A stretch of 64,000 bases of DNA from Leclercia sp. LSNIH1 (GTDB taxonomy: Bacteria > Pseudomonadota > Gammaproteobacteria > Enterobacterales > Enterobacteriaceae): assembly GCF_002902985.1 (NCBI RefSeq), contig NZ_CP026167.1:806001-870000 (forward strand). Reading direction: 5' to 3'. The position numbers and the translations under genes were made by a program. Below are positions 20,861 to 30,687 of this stretch, piece after piece. Numbering within the stretch: position 1 is the stretch's first letter; each line of letters begins with the position of its first letter. Below the pieces are notes generated by a model that had not been told where the DNA came from, ran no database searches, and saw only the letters and a list, made by a program, of their open reading frames with translations.

Positions 20861-22330
20861 ATGACTTTTCGCCATTGTGTGGCTGTCGATTTAGGCGCAT
20901 CCAGCGGCCGGGTGATGCTGGCAAGCTACCACCGCGAGGCGCGCACGCTTCAGCTTCGCGAAATCCACCGTTTCGTTAACTGTCTGCAAAAGCGGGACGG
21001 CTTTGACTGCTGGGATATCGACACCCTGGAAGCGGAGATCCGCACCGGGCTGAATAAGGTTTGTGAAGAAGGCATTCGCATCGACAGCATCGGGATTGAT
21101 ACCTGGGGCGTGGATTATGTGCTGCTGGACAGCAACGGCCAGCGTGTGGGCCTGCCGGTCTCCTACCGCGACAGCCGCACCGACGGGGTAATGGCGCACG
21201 CGCTGGCGCAGCTGGGCAAAGCGGAGATCTATGGCCGCAGCGGCATCCAGTTCCTGCCGTTTAATACCCTCTATCAGCTGCGTGCCCTGGTTGAACAGCA
21301 GCCGGAGCTGGTGGCGAAGGTCGCCCACGCCCTGCTGATCCCGGACTACTTCAGCTACCGCCTTACCGGCCAGATGAACTGGGAATATACCAACGCCACC
21401 ACCACCCAGCTGGTGAACATCAATTCCGATACCTGGGACGAGAACCTGCTCAACTGGACCGGCGCGCCGCGCGACTGGTTTGGCACGCCGACCCATCCGG
21501 GCAATGTAATCGGTCACTGGATTTGCCCCCGGGAGAATGCCATCCCGGTGGTGGCCGTCGCCAGCCATGACACCGCCAGCGCGGTGATCGCCGCCCCGCT
21601 GGCCTCAAAGGATGCAGCGTATCTCTCCTCCGGCACCTGGTCGCTGATGGGCTTTGAGAGCAAAACCCCCTACACCAGCGATAGCGCGCTGGCGGCCAAC
21701 ATCACCAACGAGGGCGGCGCAGAGGGCCGCTACCGGGTGCTGAAAAACATTATGGGGCTGTGGCTGCTACAGCGGGTGCTGAAGGAAAAAGGTATCAGCG
21801 ACCTGGCTGCCCTGATCGCTGAGACGGAAATCCTGCCGTCGTGCCGCGTCCTGATCAACCCCAATGACGACCGCTTTATCAATCCGGCCAATATGAGCGC
21901 CGAGATCCAGGCCGCCTGCCGCGAAAGCGCGCAGCCGGTGCCGGAGAGCGCCGCCGAGCTGGCGCGCTGCATCTTCGACAGCCTCGCCCTGCTCTATGCC
22001 GAGGTGCTGCACGAGCTGGCCACCCTGCGCGGGATGCCGTTCAGCCAGCTGCACATCGTGGGCGGCGGCTGCCAGAACCAGCTGCTCAACCAGCTGTGCG
22101 CCAACGCCTGCGGCATCACGGTGTTAGCCGGGCCGGTCGAGGCCTCCACCCTCGGCAATATTGGCATTCAGCTGATGACCCTCGACGAACTGAACAACGT
22201 CGACCAGTTCCGCCAGGTGGTGACCGGCAACTATGGCCTGACCACCTTTACCCCTCATCCCGATCATGAGATTGCCCGCTACCGAGCGCAGTTTCAGCAA
22301 CAACGACCGACAAAGGAGCTTTGCGCATGA
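20861..22330 (+). CDS. rhaB: L-rhamnulokinase
   Basis: 489 aa FGGY-family kinase phosphorylating L-rhamnulose at C1. N-terminal phosphate loop [12 protein letters not shown], catalytic region [12 protein letters not shown] and the C-terminal ATP-binding [15 protein letters not shown] are intact. First gene of the catabolic operon; its stop overlaps the rhaA start (ATGA). Confidence 0.98.
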   Translation: MTFRHCVAVDLGASSGRVMLASYHREARTLQLREIHRFVNCLQKRDGFDCWDIDTLEAEIRTGLNKVCEEGIRIDSIGIDTWGVDYVLLDSNGQRVGLPVSYRDSRTDGVMAHALAQLGKAEIYGRSGIQFLPFNTLYQLRALVEQQPELVAKVAHALLIPDYFSYRLTGQMNWEYTNATTTQLVNINSDTWDENLLNWTGAPRDWFGTPTHPGNVIGHWICPRENAIPVVAVASHDTASAVIAAPLASKDAAYLSSGTWSLMGFESKTPYTSDSALAANITNEGGAEGRYRVLKNIMGLWLLQRVLKEKGISDLAALIAETEILPSCRVLINPNDDRFINPANMSAEIQAACRESAQPVPESAAELARCIFDSLALLYAEVLHELATLRGMPFSQLHIVGGGCQNQLLNQLCANACGITVLAGPVEASTLGNIGIQLMTLDELNNVDQFRQVVTGNYGLTTFTPHPDHEIARYRAQFQQQRPTKELCA

Positions 22331-23586
22331 CCACTCAACTTGAACAAGCCTGGGAACTGGCTAAACAGCGTTTCGCCGCCGTGGGCGTGGATGTCGAGGA
22401 GGCTCTGCGTCAGCTCGACCGTCTGCCGGTCTCTATGCACTGCTGGCAGGGTGATGACGTCGCCGGTTTTGAGAACCCGGGCGGGGCGCTGACCGGCGGT
22501 ATTCAGGCCACCGGTAACTATCCGGGCAAGGCGCGTAACGCCGCCGAACTGCGGGCCGATCTGGAGCTGGCCCTGAGCCTGATCCCGGGCCCTAAGCGCC
22601 TTAACCTGCACGCCATCTATCTGGAATCCGACGAGCCCGTCGAGCGTAACGCCATCAAACCAGAACATTTTAAAAACTGGGTCGAGTGGGCGAAAGCCAA
22701 CAAGCTGGGGCTGGATTTTAACCCCTCCTGCTTCTCGCATCCGCTGAGCGCCGACGGCTTTACCCTCGCCCATGCCGACGACGAGATCCGCCAGTTCTGG
22801 ATCGACCACGTGAAGGCCAGCCGTCGCGTGTCGGCGTACTTTGGCGAGCAGCTTGGCACCCCATCGGTGATGAATATCTGGATCCCGGACGGGATGAAAG
22901 ACATCACCGTGGACCGCCTCGCCCCACGTCAGCGCCTGCTGGCGGCGCTGGATGAAGCCATCAGTGAAAAGCTCGACCCGGCGCACCACATCGATGCCGT
23001 GGAGAGCAAGCTGTTCGGCATTGGCGCCGAGAGCTACACCGTGGGCTCCAACGAGTTCTACATGGGTTACGCCACCAGCCGCCAGACCGCGCTGTGTCTG
23101 GACGCGGGTCACTTCCATCCGACTGAAGTCATCTCCGACAAGATCTCCGCCGCGATGCTCTATGTGCCGCACCTGCTGCTGCACGTCAGCCGTCCGGTGC
23201 GCTGGGACAGCGACCACGTGGTGCTGCTGGATGACGAAACCCAGGCCATCGCCAGCGAAATTATCCGCCATGACCTGTTTGACCGGGTACATATCGGCCT
23301 CGACTTCTTTGATGCCTCCATCAACCGCATCGCGGCGTGGGTGATCGGCACCCGCAACATGAAGAAAGCCCTGCTGCGCGCTCTGCTGGAGCCCACCGCC
23401 GAGCTGCGCGCGCTGGAAGCCGCGGGGGATTACACCGCGCGTCTGGCCCTGCTGGAAGAGCAAAAATCACTGCCGTGGCAGGCGGTATGGGAGATGTACT
23501 GCCAGCGCAACGACGCCCCGGCGGGCAGCCAGTGGCTGGATAACGTCCGGGCGTATGAGCAGGACGTATTAGCCAGTCGCACGTAA
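22327..23586 (+). CDS. rhaA: L-rhamnose isomerase
   Basis: 419 aa, as in E. coli, from MTTQLEQAW (an in-frame codon 6 nt upstream is rejected because GGAG is best placed for 22327). TIM-barrel metal enzyme converting L-rhamnose to L-rhamnulose. Metal and substrate regions [17 protein letters not shown] and [17 protein letters not shown] are conserved. A REP pair separates it from rhaD. Confidence 0.99.
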   Translation: MTTQLEQAWELAKQRFAAVGVDVEEALRQLDRLPVSMHCWQGDDVAGFENPGGALTGGIQATGNYPGKARNAAELRADLELALSLIPGPKRLNLHAIYLESDEPVERNAIKPEHFKNWVEWAKANKLGLDFNPSCFSHPLSADGFTLAHADDEIRQFWIDHVKASRRVSAYFGEQLGTPSVMNIWIPDGMKDITVDRLAPRQRLLAALDEAISEKLDPAHHIDAVESKLFGIGAESYTVGSNEFYMGYATSRQTALCLDAGHFHPTEVISDKISAAMLYVPHLLLHVSRPVRWDSDHVVLLDDETQAIASEIIRHDLFDRVHIGLDFFDASINRIAAWVIGTRNMKKALLRALLEPTAELRALEAAGDYTARLALLEEQKSLPWQAVWEMYCQRNDAPAGSQWLDNVRAYEQDVLASRT

Positions 23587-23594
23587 ATAACATT

Positions 23595-23662
23595 GCCGGG
23601 TGGCGCTTCGCTTACCCGGCCTACGTTTAGCTGTAGGCCCGGCAAGCGAAGCGCCGCCGGGC
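23595..23662. repeat. REP pair between rhaA and rhaD
   Basis: Units 23595-23620 and 23637-23662 in opposite orientation. They are inside the operon, so they likely stabilise the upstream rhaBA mRNA and lower rhaD. Confidence 0.8.
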
Positions 23663-23682
23663 GTTTTCAAAGGAATCAAAAA

Positions 23683-24513
23683 ATGCAGACCATCACCCAA
23701 TCCTGGTTCGTCCAGGGCATGATCAAAGCCACCTCCGACGCCTGGCTGAAAGGCTGGGACGAGCGCAACGGCGGCAACCTGACGCTGCGCCTGGATGACG
23801 CGGATATCGCCCCGTTTGAAGCGGATTTCCACGCCAAACCGCGCTATATCGCCCTGAGCCAGCCGATGCCGCTGCTCGCCAACACGCCGTTTATCGTCAC
23901 CGGTTCCGGCAAATTCTTCCGCAACGTACAGCTCGATCCCACCGCCAATTTAGGGGTGGTAAAAGTGGACAGCGACGGCGCGGGCTACCACATTCTTTGG
24001 GGGCTGACTGACGAAGCGGTGCCAACATCTGAACTGCCGGCCCACTTCCTCTCCCACTGCGAGCGCATCAAAGCCACGGGGGGAAAAGACCGCGTGATCA
24101 TGCACTGCCACGCCACCAACCTGATCGCCCTGACCTTTGTGCTGGAGAACAACTCAGACGTCATCACCCGCCAGCTGTGGGAAGGCAGCACCGAGTGCCT
24201 GGTGGTGTTCCCGGATGGCGTGGGCATTCTGCCGTGGATGGTGCCGGGTACCGACGAAATCGGCAGCGCCACGGCGGTGGAGATGCAAAAACATTCGCTG
24301 GTGCTGTGGCCATTCCACGGCGTGTTCGGCAGCGGCCCGACGCTGGACGAAACCTTTGGCCTGATCGATACCGCCGAGAAATCGGCGGAAGTGCTGGTAA
24401 AAGTTTATTCAATGGGTGGCATGAAGCAGACCATCACCCGGGAAGAACTGATTGCGCTGGGTAAACGCTTTGGCGTTAATCCTGTGCAGTCAGCGTTAGA
24501 TCTCTACAAATAA
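23683..24513 (+). CDS. rhaD: L-rhamnulose-1-phosphate aldolase
   Basis: 276 aa class II zinc aldolase cleaving rhamnulose-1-P to dihydroxyacetone phosphate and L-lactaldehyde. Start MQTITQSWF with AAAGGAA upstream; the open frame from 23593 runs through the REP and is not coding. GGNLTLRL, the zinc-ligand motif MHCHATN and catalytic Glu region are present. Lactaldehyde is handled by the reductase at 29228. Confidence 0.98.
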   Translation: MQTITQSWFVQGMIKATSDAWLKGWDERNGGNLTLRLDDADIAPFEADFHAKPRYIALSQPMPLLANTPFIVTGSGKFFRNVQLDPTANLGVVKVDSDGAGYHILWGLTDEAVPTSELPAHFLSHCERIKATGGKDRVIMHCHATNLIALTFVLENNSDVITRQLWEGSTECLVVFPDGVGILPWMVPGTDEIGSATAVEMQKHSLVLWPFHGVFGSGPTLDETFGLIDTAEKSAEVLVKVYSMGGMKQTITREELIALGKRFGVNPVQSALDLYK

Positions 24514-24521
24514 GAACATCG

Positions 24522-24545
24522 CGCCCCGCTCATTGAGACGGGGCG
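24522..24545. other. Hairpin between rhaD and the importer genes
   Basis: Stem CGCCCCG / CGGGGCG around a 10-nt loop, without a T-run. It may attenuate transcription into the transporter genes or mark the processed end of rhaBAD mRNA. Confidence 0.5.
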
Positions 24546-24594
24546 AATCTACACCTGCAAACCCTACAAAACTCAATTAAGTGGAGTAAAAGCA

Positions 24595-25581
24595 ATGAAA
24601 ATAAAGACAAGCTTGATCCTCACCGTTGCCGCCCTGGCGTTGTCCGGTTCTGCTTTAGCTGAAGTGAAAATCGCCCTGGTGGCGAAATCCTTAGGTAACG
24701 GCTTCTTTGAAGCGGCAAACGTGGGTGCCCAGGAGGCAGCTAAAGAGTTGGGGGATGTCAAAGTCATCTATACCGGGCCGACCACCACCACCGCCGAAGC
24801 CCAGATCGAAGTCCTCAACGGGTTGATCGCTCAGGGTGTCGATGCGATCGCTATCTCCGCCAACGATCCTGACGCCGTGGTGCCGGTGCTGAAAAAAGCG
24901 ATGCAGCGCGGGATCAAAGTGGTCTCCTGGGATTCCGGCGTGGCGAAAGCCGGGCGCCAGATCCACCTCAACCCTTCTAATAACGCGCTGATTGGCGAGA
25001 CCAACGTCAAGCTGGCGGCCGACGCGCTGAAAGCGCTGAATGTGGAGAAAGGCGACGTGGCGGTGCTGAGCGCTACCCCTACCTCTACTAACCAGAACAC
25101 CTGGATTGCCGAGATGAAAAAGGTGCTGCCGCAGTACCCGTCCGTCAATCTGGTGACCGTGGCCTATGGCGACGATCTCTCTGACAAGAGCTACCGCGAA
25201 GCGGTTGGCCTGCTTAAAACCTACCCGGATCTGAAAGTGATCGTCTCCCCGTCGTCAGTCGGTATCGTGGCGGCGGCGCAGGCGGTGAAAGATCAGGGCA
25301 AGATCGGCAAAGTGTACGTCACCGGCTTAGGGTTGCCGTCTGAAATGGCGGGCGCGGTGAAATCCGGCGCCAGCAAGAGCTTCGCCATCTGGAACCCGAT
25401 TGACCTCGGTTATGCCGCGACTTACTTAGCGGATGATCTGGTGAAAGGCACGGCGACCAAAGACGAAGCCAGCATGGGCAAACTGGGCAAAGTGAAACTG
25501 GATGCCGACGGCAACGGCGCGATGGCTGAGCCGTTCGTTTACGATGCCAGCAACATTGATAAGTTCTCGAAAATCTTCTGA
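24595..25581 (+). CDS. Periplasmic rhamnose-binding protein of an ABC importer
   Basis: 328 aa type I periplasmic binding protein (RbsB/LsrB-like fold). The signal peptide ends SALA at residue 22. It follows rhaBAD in the same direction and precedes an ATPase, two permeases, a lactaldehyde reductase and rhaM, so L-rhamnose is the likely ligand. The closest known analogue is the RhaS binding protein of the rhizobial rhamnose RhaSTPQ importer; that symbol is avoided here because rhaS already names the activator. An LsrB-type autoinducer-2 binder is an alternative, but no lsr genes are nearby. Confidence 0.85.
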   Translation: MKIKTSLILTVAALALSGSALAEVKIALVAKSLGNGFFEAANVGAQEAAKELGDVKVIYTGPTTTTAEAQIEVLNGLIAQGVDAIAISANDPDAVVPVLKKAMQRGIKVVSWDSGVAKAGRQIHLNPSNNALIGETNVKLAADALKALNVEKGDVAVLSATPTSTNQNTWIAEMKKVLPQYPSVNLVTVAYGDDLSDKSYREAVGLLKTYPDLKVIVSPSSVGIVAAAQAVKDQGKIGKVYVTGLGLPSEMAGAVKSGASKSFAIWNPIDLGYAATYLADDLVKGTATKDEASMGKLGKVKLDADGNGAMAEPFVYDASNIDKFSKIF

Positions 25582-25585
25582 TGCG

Positions 25586-25627
25586 TTTTGTAGGCCGGAT
25601 AAGCGTAGCGCCATCCGGCCTACAAAA
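25586..25627. repeat. REP between binding protein and ATPase genes
   Basis: Long palindrome TTTTGTAGGCCGGAT...ATCCGGCCTACAAAA. This position commonly protects the abundant binding-protein mRNA from 3' decay. Confidence 0.8.
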
Positions 25628-25649
25628 TCCCCTATGGTGGAGAACTATC

Positions 25650-27152
25650 ATGACCCCATTACTGGCACTCAACGGCATCACCAAGGTTTTCCCTGGCGTG
25701 CGTGCCCTTGAAAACGTGCAGCTTGAACTCTGGCCCGGCAAAGTCACCGCCCTGATCGGTGAAAACGGCGCGGGCAAATCGACGCTGGTGAAAGTGATGA
25801 CCGGCATCTACCAGCCCGACGAGGGCGAAATCCTCTATAAAGCGATCCCCATCCAGCTGCCGACCCCTGACGCGGCGCACAAGGTGGGTATTACCGCCAT
25901 CCACCAGGAGACCGTGCTGTTCGATGAGCTGTCGGTCACCGAAAATATTTTTGTCGGTCAGTATCTCTATAAAGGCTTTTTCAAAAAGCTCGACTGGCCG
26001 GAGATGCACCGCCGGGCGCAGGCGATCCTCGCCCGTCTGGAGGTGCAGATTGACCCGCGCGCGACGCTGAAAACCCTGAGCATCGCCCAGCGGCATATGG
26101 TGGCGATTGCCCGTGCGCTGTCGTTTGATGCCCAGGTGGTGATCCTCGATGAGCCCACCGCCGCCCTGTCACAGCATGAAATTCTCGAGTTCTATCAGAT
26201 TGTCGAACGCTTAAAGCAGGAGGGAAAAGCCATCCTCTTTATCTCCCACAAGTTCGACGAGATTTTTGAGCTGGCGGATCACTACACCATCCTGCGCGAC
26301 GGCGTATTTGTCGGCGCCGGGGCCATCAACGACATCACCGAAGAGCGGATGGTGGCGATGATGGTGGGGCGCGCCATTACCCAAACCTTCCCGAAGGTGG
26401 AATGCGAAAAAGGCGACACGGTGCTGGAGGTGAAAAATCTCTGCCACCCGACCGAGTTCGCCAATATTTCCTTTACCCTGCGCAAAGGCGAAATCCTCGG
26501 CTTCTATGGCCTGGTAGGCGCCGGGCGTACCGAGCTGATGCAGGCGCTCTCCGGCGTCTCGCGCCCCTCCTCCGGCAGCATTGTGCTGAACGGCAAAGCG
26601 CAGCATTTCCGCCAGCCGGCGGACGCCATCAGAGCCGGGATCGTCTGCGTGCCGGAAGAGCGCCAGAAGCAGGGGGCGATTATCGAGCTGTCGATTGCCC
26701 AGAACATCAGCCTGCCCCAGCTTGGCAAACTCAACGCCAGCGGCGTGCTGAACGACGCGCGCGAGTGGCAGCTGGCGGATGAATATGCAAAGCGGCTGCA
26801 GGTGAAAGCCTTTAGCTGGAAACAGGCGGTGGAAACCCTCTCTGGCGGCAACCAGCAGAAAGTGGTGATTGGCAAATGGCTGGCGACCCATCCTGACGTC
26901 ATCATTCTGGATGAACCGACCAAAGGGATCGATATCGGCTCCAAAGCGGCGGTGCATCAGTTTATGTCCGAGCTGGTCGGTCAGGGGCTGGCGGTGATCA
27001 TGGTCTCCTCTGAACTACCGGAAGTGATGGGCATGGCCGACAGGATCATCGTCATGCATGAAGGGTTAATGGTGGCGGAGTATCAGGCGGGGGGCGCGAC
27101 GGCGGAAACCATCGTCAGCGCCGCCAGCGGTGCCAGACAGGAGGCCGCATAA
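25650..27152 (+). CDS. Sugar ABC importer ATPase (two nucleotide-binding domains)
   Basis: 500 aa from MTPLLALNG with GGAG upstream; the open frame from 25581 includes REP sequence. NBD1 has Walker A GENGAGKST (37-45), a degenerate signature and ILDEPTAALS. NBD2 has the degenerate Walker A typical of this class (GLVGAGRTE), signature LSGGNQQK and Walker B IILDEPTKGID. This is the RbsA/AraG/RhaT-type carbohydrate ATPase energising L-rhamnose uptake, by context. Its TAA overlaps the permease ATG by 1 nt. Confidence 0.9.
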   Translation: MTPLLALNGITKVFPGVRALENVQLELWPGKVTALIGENGAGKSTLVKVMTGIYQPDEGEILYKAIPIQLPTPDAAHKVGITAIHQETVLFDELSVTENIFVGQYLYKGFFKKLDWPEMHRRAQAILARLEVQIDPRATLKTLSIAQRHMVAIARALSFDAQVVILDEPTAALSQHEILEFYQIVERLKQEGKAILFISHKFDEIFELADHYTILRDGVFVGAGAINDITEERMVAMMVGRAITQTFPKVECEKGDTVLEVKNLCHPTEFANISFTLRKGEILGFYGLVGAGRTELMQALSGVSRPSSGSIVLNGKAQHFRQPADAIRAGIVCVPEERQKQGAIIELSIAQNISLPQLGKLNASGVLNDAREWQLADEYAKRLQVKAFSWKQAVETLSGGNQQKVVIGKWLATHPDVIILDEPTKGIDIGSKAAVHQFMSELVGQGLAVIMVSSELPEVMGMADRIIVMHEGLMVAEYQAGGATAETIVSAASGARQEAA

Positions 27153-28156
27153 TGGTGCAACAACTGCTTAAACACCGCGAGGCGCTGCTGGCGGCGGTGA
27201 TTGTGCTGATGGTGATCGCCATCGGCACCCGCGTCCCGTCGTTTATCGCGCCGGGCAACCTGGTGGAGATGTTTAACGACACCTCGATTCTGATCATCCT
27301 CGCCCTCGGCCAGATGATGGTGCTGCTCACCAAAGGCATCGACCTGTCGATGGCGGCGAACCTGGCGCTGACCGGGATGATTGTCGCCCTGATTAACTTT
27401 CATTACCCCGAGGTGCCGGTCTGGGTGCTGCTCATTCTGGCGACGGCCCTGGGCCTGCTGATGGGCGTTATCAACGGTCTGCTGGTGTGGAAGATGGGCA
27501 TCCCGGCGATTGTGGTAACGCTCGGCACCATGAGCATCTACCGCGGGATTATCTTCTTGCTCTCCGGCGGGGGCTGGGTCAACTCCAACCAGATGGGGGC
27601 GGATTTCCTCGGCCTGCCGCGTGCGTCGGTGCTGGGTTTACCGGTGCTGAGCTGGTGCGCCATCGCCGCCCTGCTGCTGGTGGGCTATTTCCTGCGCTAC
27701 AGCCGCACCGGGCGGGCGCTCTACACCGCAGGCGGTAACGCCACGGCGGCGTACTACACCGGGATCAACGCCGGCAAAATGCAGTTTGTCAGCTTCTGCC
27801 TCTCCGGGGCGCTGGCCGGGTTCTGCGGCTATCTGTGGATCTCGCGCTTCGCGGTGGCCTATGTCGATGTGGCGAACGGCTTTGAACTCCAGGTAGTGGC
27901 GGCCTGCGTGATCGGCGGCATCAGTACCATGGGCGGCACTGGCCGGGTGTTAGGTTGCCTGTGCGGAGCGCTCTTCCTCGGCGTCATCAACAATGCCCTG
28001 CCGGTGATCGGCGTATCGCCGTTCTGGCAGATGGCGATTTCCGGGACGGTGATTGTGATTGCGGTGCTGCTCAATGAACGCGGCAACAAGCGCAAAGGAC
28101 GGCTGATCCTGCGCGATGCGGCGCTGGCACGTCAGAAACAGGCGGTAAGATCATGA
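27152..28156 (+). CDS. Sugar ABC importer permease 1
   Basis: 334 aa, RbsC/AraH-type inner-membrane permease with 8-10 hydrophobic segments. Family features include QMMVLLTKGIDLSM near residue 50 and GTMSIYRGIIFLLSGG near residue 125. It probably pairs with the next gene as a heterodimeric channel for L-rhamnose. ATGA overlap with the downstream permease. Confidence 0.88.
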   Translation: MVQQLLKHREALLAAVIVLMVIAIGTRVPSFIAPGNLVEMFNDTSILIILALGQMMVLLTKGIDLSMAANLALTGMIVALINFHYPEVPVWVLLILATALGLLMGVINGLLVWKMGIPAIVVTLGTMSIYRGIIFLLSGGGWVNSNQMGADFLGLPRASVLGLPVLSWCAIAALLLVGYFLRYSRTGRALYTAGGNATAAYYTGINAGKMQFVSFCLSGALAGFCGYLWISRFAVAYVDVANGFELQVVAACVIGGISTMGGTGRVLGCLCGALFLGVINNALPVIGVSPFWQMAISGTVIVIAVLLNERGNKRKGRLILRDAALARQKQAVRS

Positions 28157-29157
28157 GTAAAGTGATGACCTCTGAAGAGATGAAAAATACCCCGGCTCCG
28201 GCGGGCATTTTCCAGCGCCTGCTGTGCTGGGAGGGTTTTCTGCTGGCGGTCACCCTGGCGGTGTTCGTGGGCAATGCCCTGGCCTCCCCGTACTTCCTGA
28301 ATATCTGGAACCTGTCGGATGCGACCTTCAACTTCACCGAAAAGGCGATCATCGTGCTGCCGATGGCGATGCTGATTATCGCCCGGGAGATTGACCTGTC
28401 GGTGGCCTCCACTATCGCCCTGAGCTCCACGGTGATGGGCTTCTGCGCGGCGGCGGGGCTGGATACACCGTGGCTGGTCTGCGTGGGGTTAGGGGTTGGC
28501 CTGCTGTGCGGGCTGTTCAACGGCCTGCTGGTGACCCGCTTTAACCTGTCGTCGATTGTGATCACCATCGGCACCATGAGCCTCTACCGCGGCATCACCT
28601 ACATTCTGCTGGGTGACCAGGCGCTTAATACCTGGCCGGAGAGCTTCGCCTGGTTCGGCCAGGGATACGTCTGGGGTGCGCTGTCGTTTGAGTTCGCGCT
28701 GTTTATGGTGCTGGCGGTGGTGTTTGCCTTCGTGCTGCACAAAACCAACTTCGGGCGTCGTACCTACGCCATCGGCAATAACCCCACCGGGGCATGGTAT
28801 TCCGGCATCAACGTCAAGCGTCACAATCTGATCCTCTTCGCCCTGGTGGGGCTGATGGCCGGGCTGGCCTCGGTGCTGCTCACCTCGCGTCTGGGCAGTA
28901 CCCGCCCGACGATTGCGATGGGCTGGGAGCTGGCGGTGGTGACCATGGCGGTGCTTGGCGGGGTCAATATTCTCGGCGGTTCCGGCAGCATGGTAGGCGT
29001 GATTATCGCCGCCTTCCTGATGGGGCTGGTCACCTTCGGCCTGAGCCTGCTCAACGTGCCGGGCATCGTGATGTCGGTAATTATCGGCGCGATGCTGATT
29101 GTGGTGATCTCCCTGCCGATCATCACCCGCCGCGTGATGCAGCGAAGACGGATCTAG
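28153..29157 (+). CDS. Sugar ABC importer permease 2
   Basis: 334 aa. Same family as its upstream neighbour but with only partial similarity (IAREIDLSVAS and GTMSLYRGITYILLGD correspond to segments in permease 1), consistent with an old duplication giving a heterodimer. Overlaps the previous gene by 4 nt; a REP follows before the reductase gene. Confidence 0.88.
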   Translation: MSKVMTSEEMKNTPAPAGIFQRLLCWEGFLLAVTLAVFVGNALASPYFLNIWNLSDATFNFTEKAIIVLPMAMLIIAREIDLSVASTIALSSTVMGFCAAAGLDTPWLVCVGLGVGLLCGLFNGLLVTRFNLSSIVITIGTMSLYRGITYILLGDQALNTWPESFAWFGQGYVWGALSFEFALFMVLAVVFAFVLHKTNFGRRTYAIGNNPTGAWYSGINVKRHNLILFALVGLMAGLASVLLTSRLGSTRPTIAMGWELAVVTMAVLGGVNILGGSGSMVGVIIAAFLMGLVTFGLSLLNVPGIVMSVIIGAMLIVVISLPIITRRVMQRRRI

Positions 29158-29158
29158 T

Positions 29159-29196
29159 GCCGGGTGGCGCTGTGTACAAGCGCAGCGCCGCCGGGC
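29159..29196. repeat. REP after the ABC importer genes
   Basis: GCCGGGTGGCGC...GCGCCGCCGGGC palindrome between the second permease and the reductase. Confidence 0.75.
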
Positions 29197-29227
29197 ATAA
29201 AAATCACCGTAATTAAGGAGAATTATC

Positions 29228-30376
29228 ATGAGCTTTATGTTGGCGCTGCCGAAAATCAGCCTGCACGGCGCAGGCGCAATCGGCGATATGGTTAAGCTGG
29301 TGGCAAACAAACAGTGGGGCACCGCGCTGATTGTCACCGACGGTCAGCTGGTAAAAATGGGCCTGCTCGACAGCCTGTTTACCGCCCTCGACGCAGAGCA
29401 GATGTCGTATCATCTGTTTGACGCGGTCTTCCCGAATCCGACGGAAGAACTGGTGCAGCAGGGCTTTGCCGCTTTCCAGGATGCGCAGTGCGATTACATC
29501 ATTGCCTTCGGGGGCGGCAGCCCGATCGACACCGCCAAAGCGATTAAAATTCTCACCGCCAATCCTGGCCCGTCTACCGCTTATTCCGGCGTCGGCAAAG
29601 TGCTCAACCCCGGCGTGCCGCTGGTGGCCATCAACACCACCGCAGGTACGGCGGCAGAGATGACCAGCAATGCGGTGATCATCGACTCTGCCCGTCAGGT
29701 CAAAGAGGTGATTATCGACCCGAACATCATCCCGGACATTGCCGTGGATGACGCCAGCGTGATGCTCGATATTCCGGCCTCCGTCACCGCCGCCACCGGG
29801 ATGGACGCCCTGACCCACGCCATCGAAGCCTATGTCTCCGTCGGCGCTCACCCCCTCACCGATGCCAACGCGCTGGAGGCGATTCGCCTGATCGCCCACT
29901 GGCTACCGGAGGCGGTCGACAACGGACATAACCTGGAGGCGCGCGAGCAGATGGCCTACGGCCAGTATCTGGCAGGTATGGCCTTTAACAGCGCCGGACT
30001 GGGACTGGTGCATGCCCTGGCCCACCAACCGGGGGCCACGCACAACCTGCCGCACGGCGTGTGCAACGCCATCCTGCTGCCGATCATCGAAAACTTTAAC
30101 CGCCCGAACGCCGTGGAACGCTTTGCCCGCGTGGCCCAGGCGATGGGCGTGGATACCCGCGAGATGAGCGACGAAGCGGCCAGCATGGCGGCGATCAACG
30201 CCATCCGCACCCTGAGCAGTCGCGTCGGTATTCCATCCGGCTTCAGCAAGCTGGGCGTCACCAAAGCCGACATCGAAGGCTGGCTCGACAAAGCCCTCGC
30301 CGACCCCTGCGCCCCCTGCAACCCACGCAGCGCCAGCCGCGACGAGGTGCGCGAACTCTATCTGGAGGCATTATGA
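29228..30376 (+). CDS. fucO: Lactaldehyde reductase, FucO-type iron alcohol dehydrogenase
   Basis: 382 aa, group III iron-dependent alcohol dehydrogenase. It has the NAD-binding [12 protein letters not shown] and iron-ligand histidines in [11 protein letters not shown] and [18 protein letters not shown]. It would reduce the L-lactaldehyde made by RhaD to L-1,2-propanediol. E. coli keeps fucO in the fucose locus; here a FucO-type gene sits in the rhamnose operon, overlapping rhaM by 4 nt. Whether this is the only FucO of the genome cannot be judged. Confidence 0.9.
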   Translation: MSFMLALPKISLHGAGAIGDMVKLVANKQWGTALIVTDGQLVKMGLLDSLFTALDAEQMSYHLFDAVFPNPTEELVQQGFAAFQDAQCDYIIAFGGGSPIDTAKAIKILTANPGPSTAYSGVGKVLNPGVPLVAINTTAGTAAEMTSNAVIIDSARQVKEVIIDPNIIPDIAVDDASVMLDIPASVTAATGMDALTHAIEAYVSVGAHPLTDANALEAIRLIAHWLPEAVDNGHNLEAREQMAYGQYLAGMAFNSAGLGLVHALAHQPGATHNLPHGVCNAILLPIIENFNRPNAVERFARVAQAMGVDTREMSDEAASMAAINAIRTLSSRVGIPSGFSKLGVTKADIEGWLDKALADPCAPCNPRSASRDEVRELYLEAL

Positions 30377-30687
30377 TCCGCAAAGCCTTTGTGATGCAGG
30401 TGAACCCTGACGCACACGAGGAGTATGAACGTCGCCACAACCCCATCTGGCCCGAGCTGGAAGCGGTGCTGAAAGACCACGGCGCCCACCATTACGCCAT
30501 TTATCTCGATAAAGAACGTCACCTGCTGTTTGCCACGGTGGAGATCGAATCGGAAGAGCGCTGGAACGCGGTGGCGAATACCGATGTCTGCCAGCGCTGG
30601 TGGAAATATATGGGGGAGGTGATGCCCGCTAACCCGGACAACAGCCCGGTGAGCACCGGGCTGAAAGAGGTGTTTTACCTGGCCTGA
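30373..30687 (+). CDS. rhaM: L-rhamnose mutarotase
   Basis: 104 aa, the standard RhaM length. It interconverts alpha and beta anomers of L-rhamnose. Catalytic His22 lies in [12 protein letters not shown] and the conserved QRWWKYM is near the middle. Last gene of the rhamnose operon. Its final 13 nt overlap the 3' end of the convergent permease gene. Confidence 0.97.
   Translation: MIRKAFVMQVNPDAHEEYERRHNPIWPELEAVLKDHGAHHYAIYLDKERHLLFATVEIESEERWNAVANTDVCQRWWKYMGEVMPANPDNSPVSTGLKEVFYLA

Noticed and set aside
24595..28156. Lsr autoinducer-2 importer
   Set aside because: The fold is similar, but neighbours are all rhamnose genes and no lsrK, lsrF or lsrG is present.
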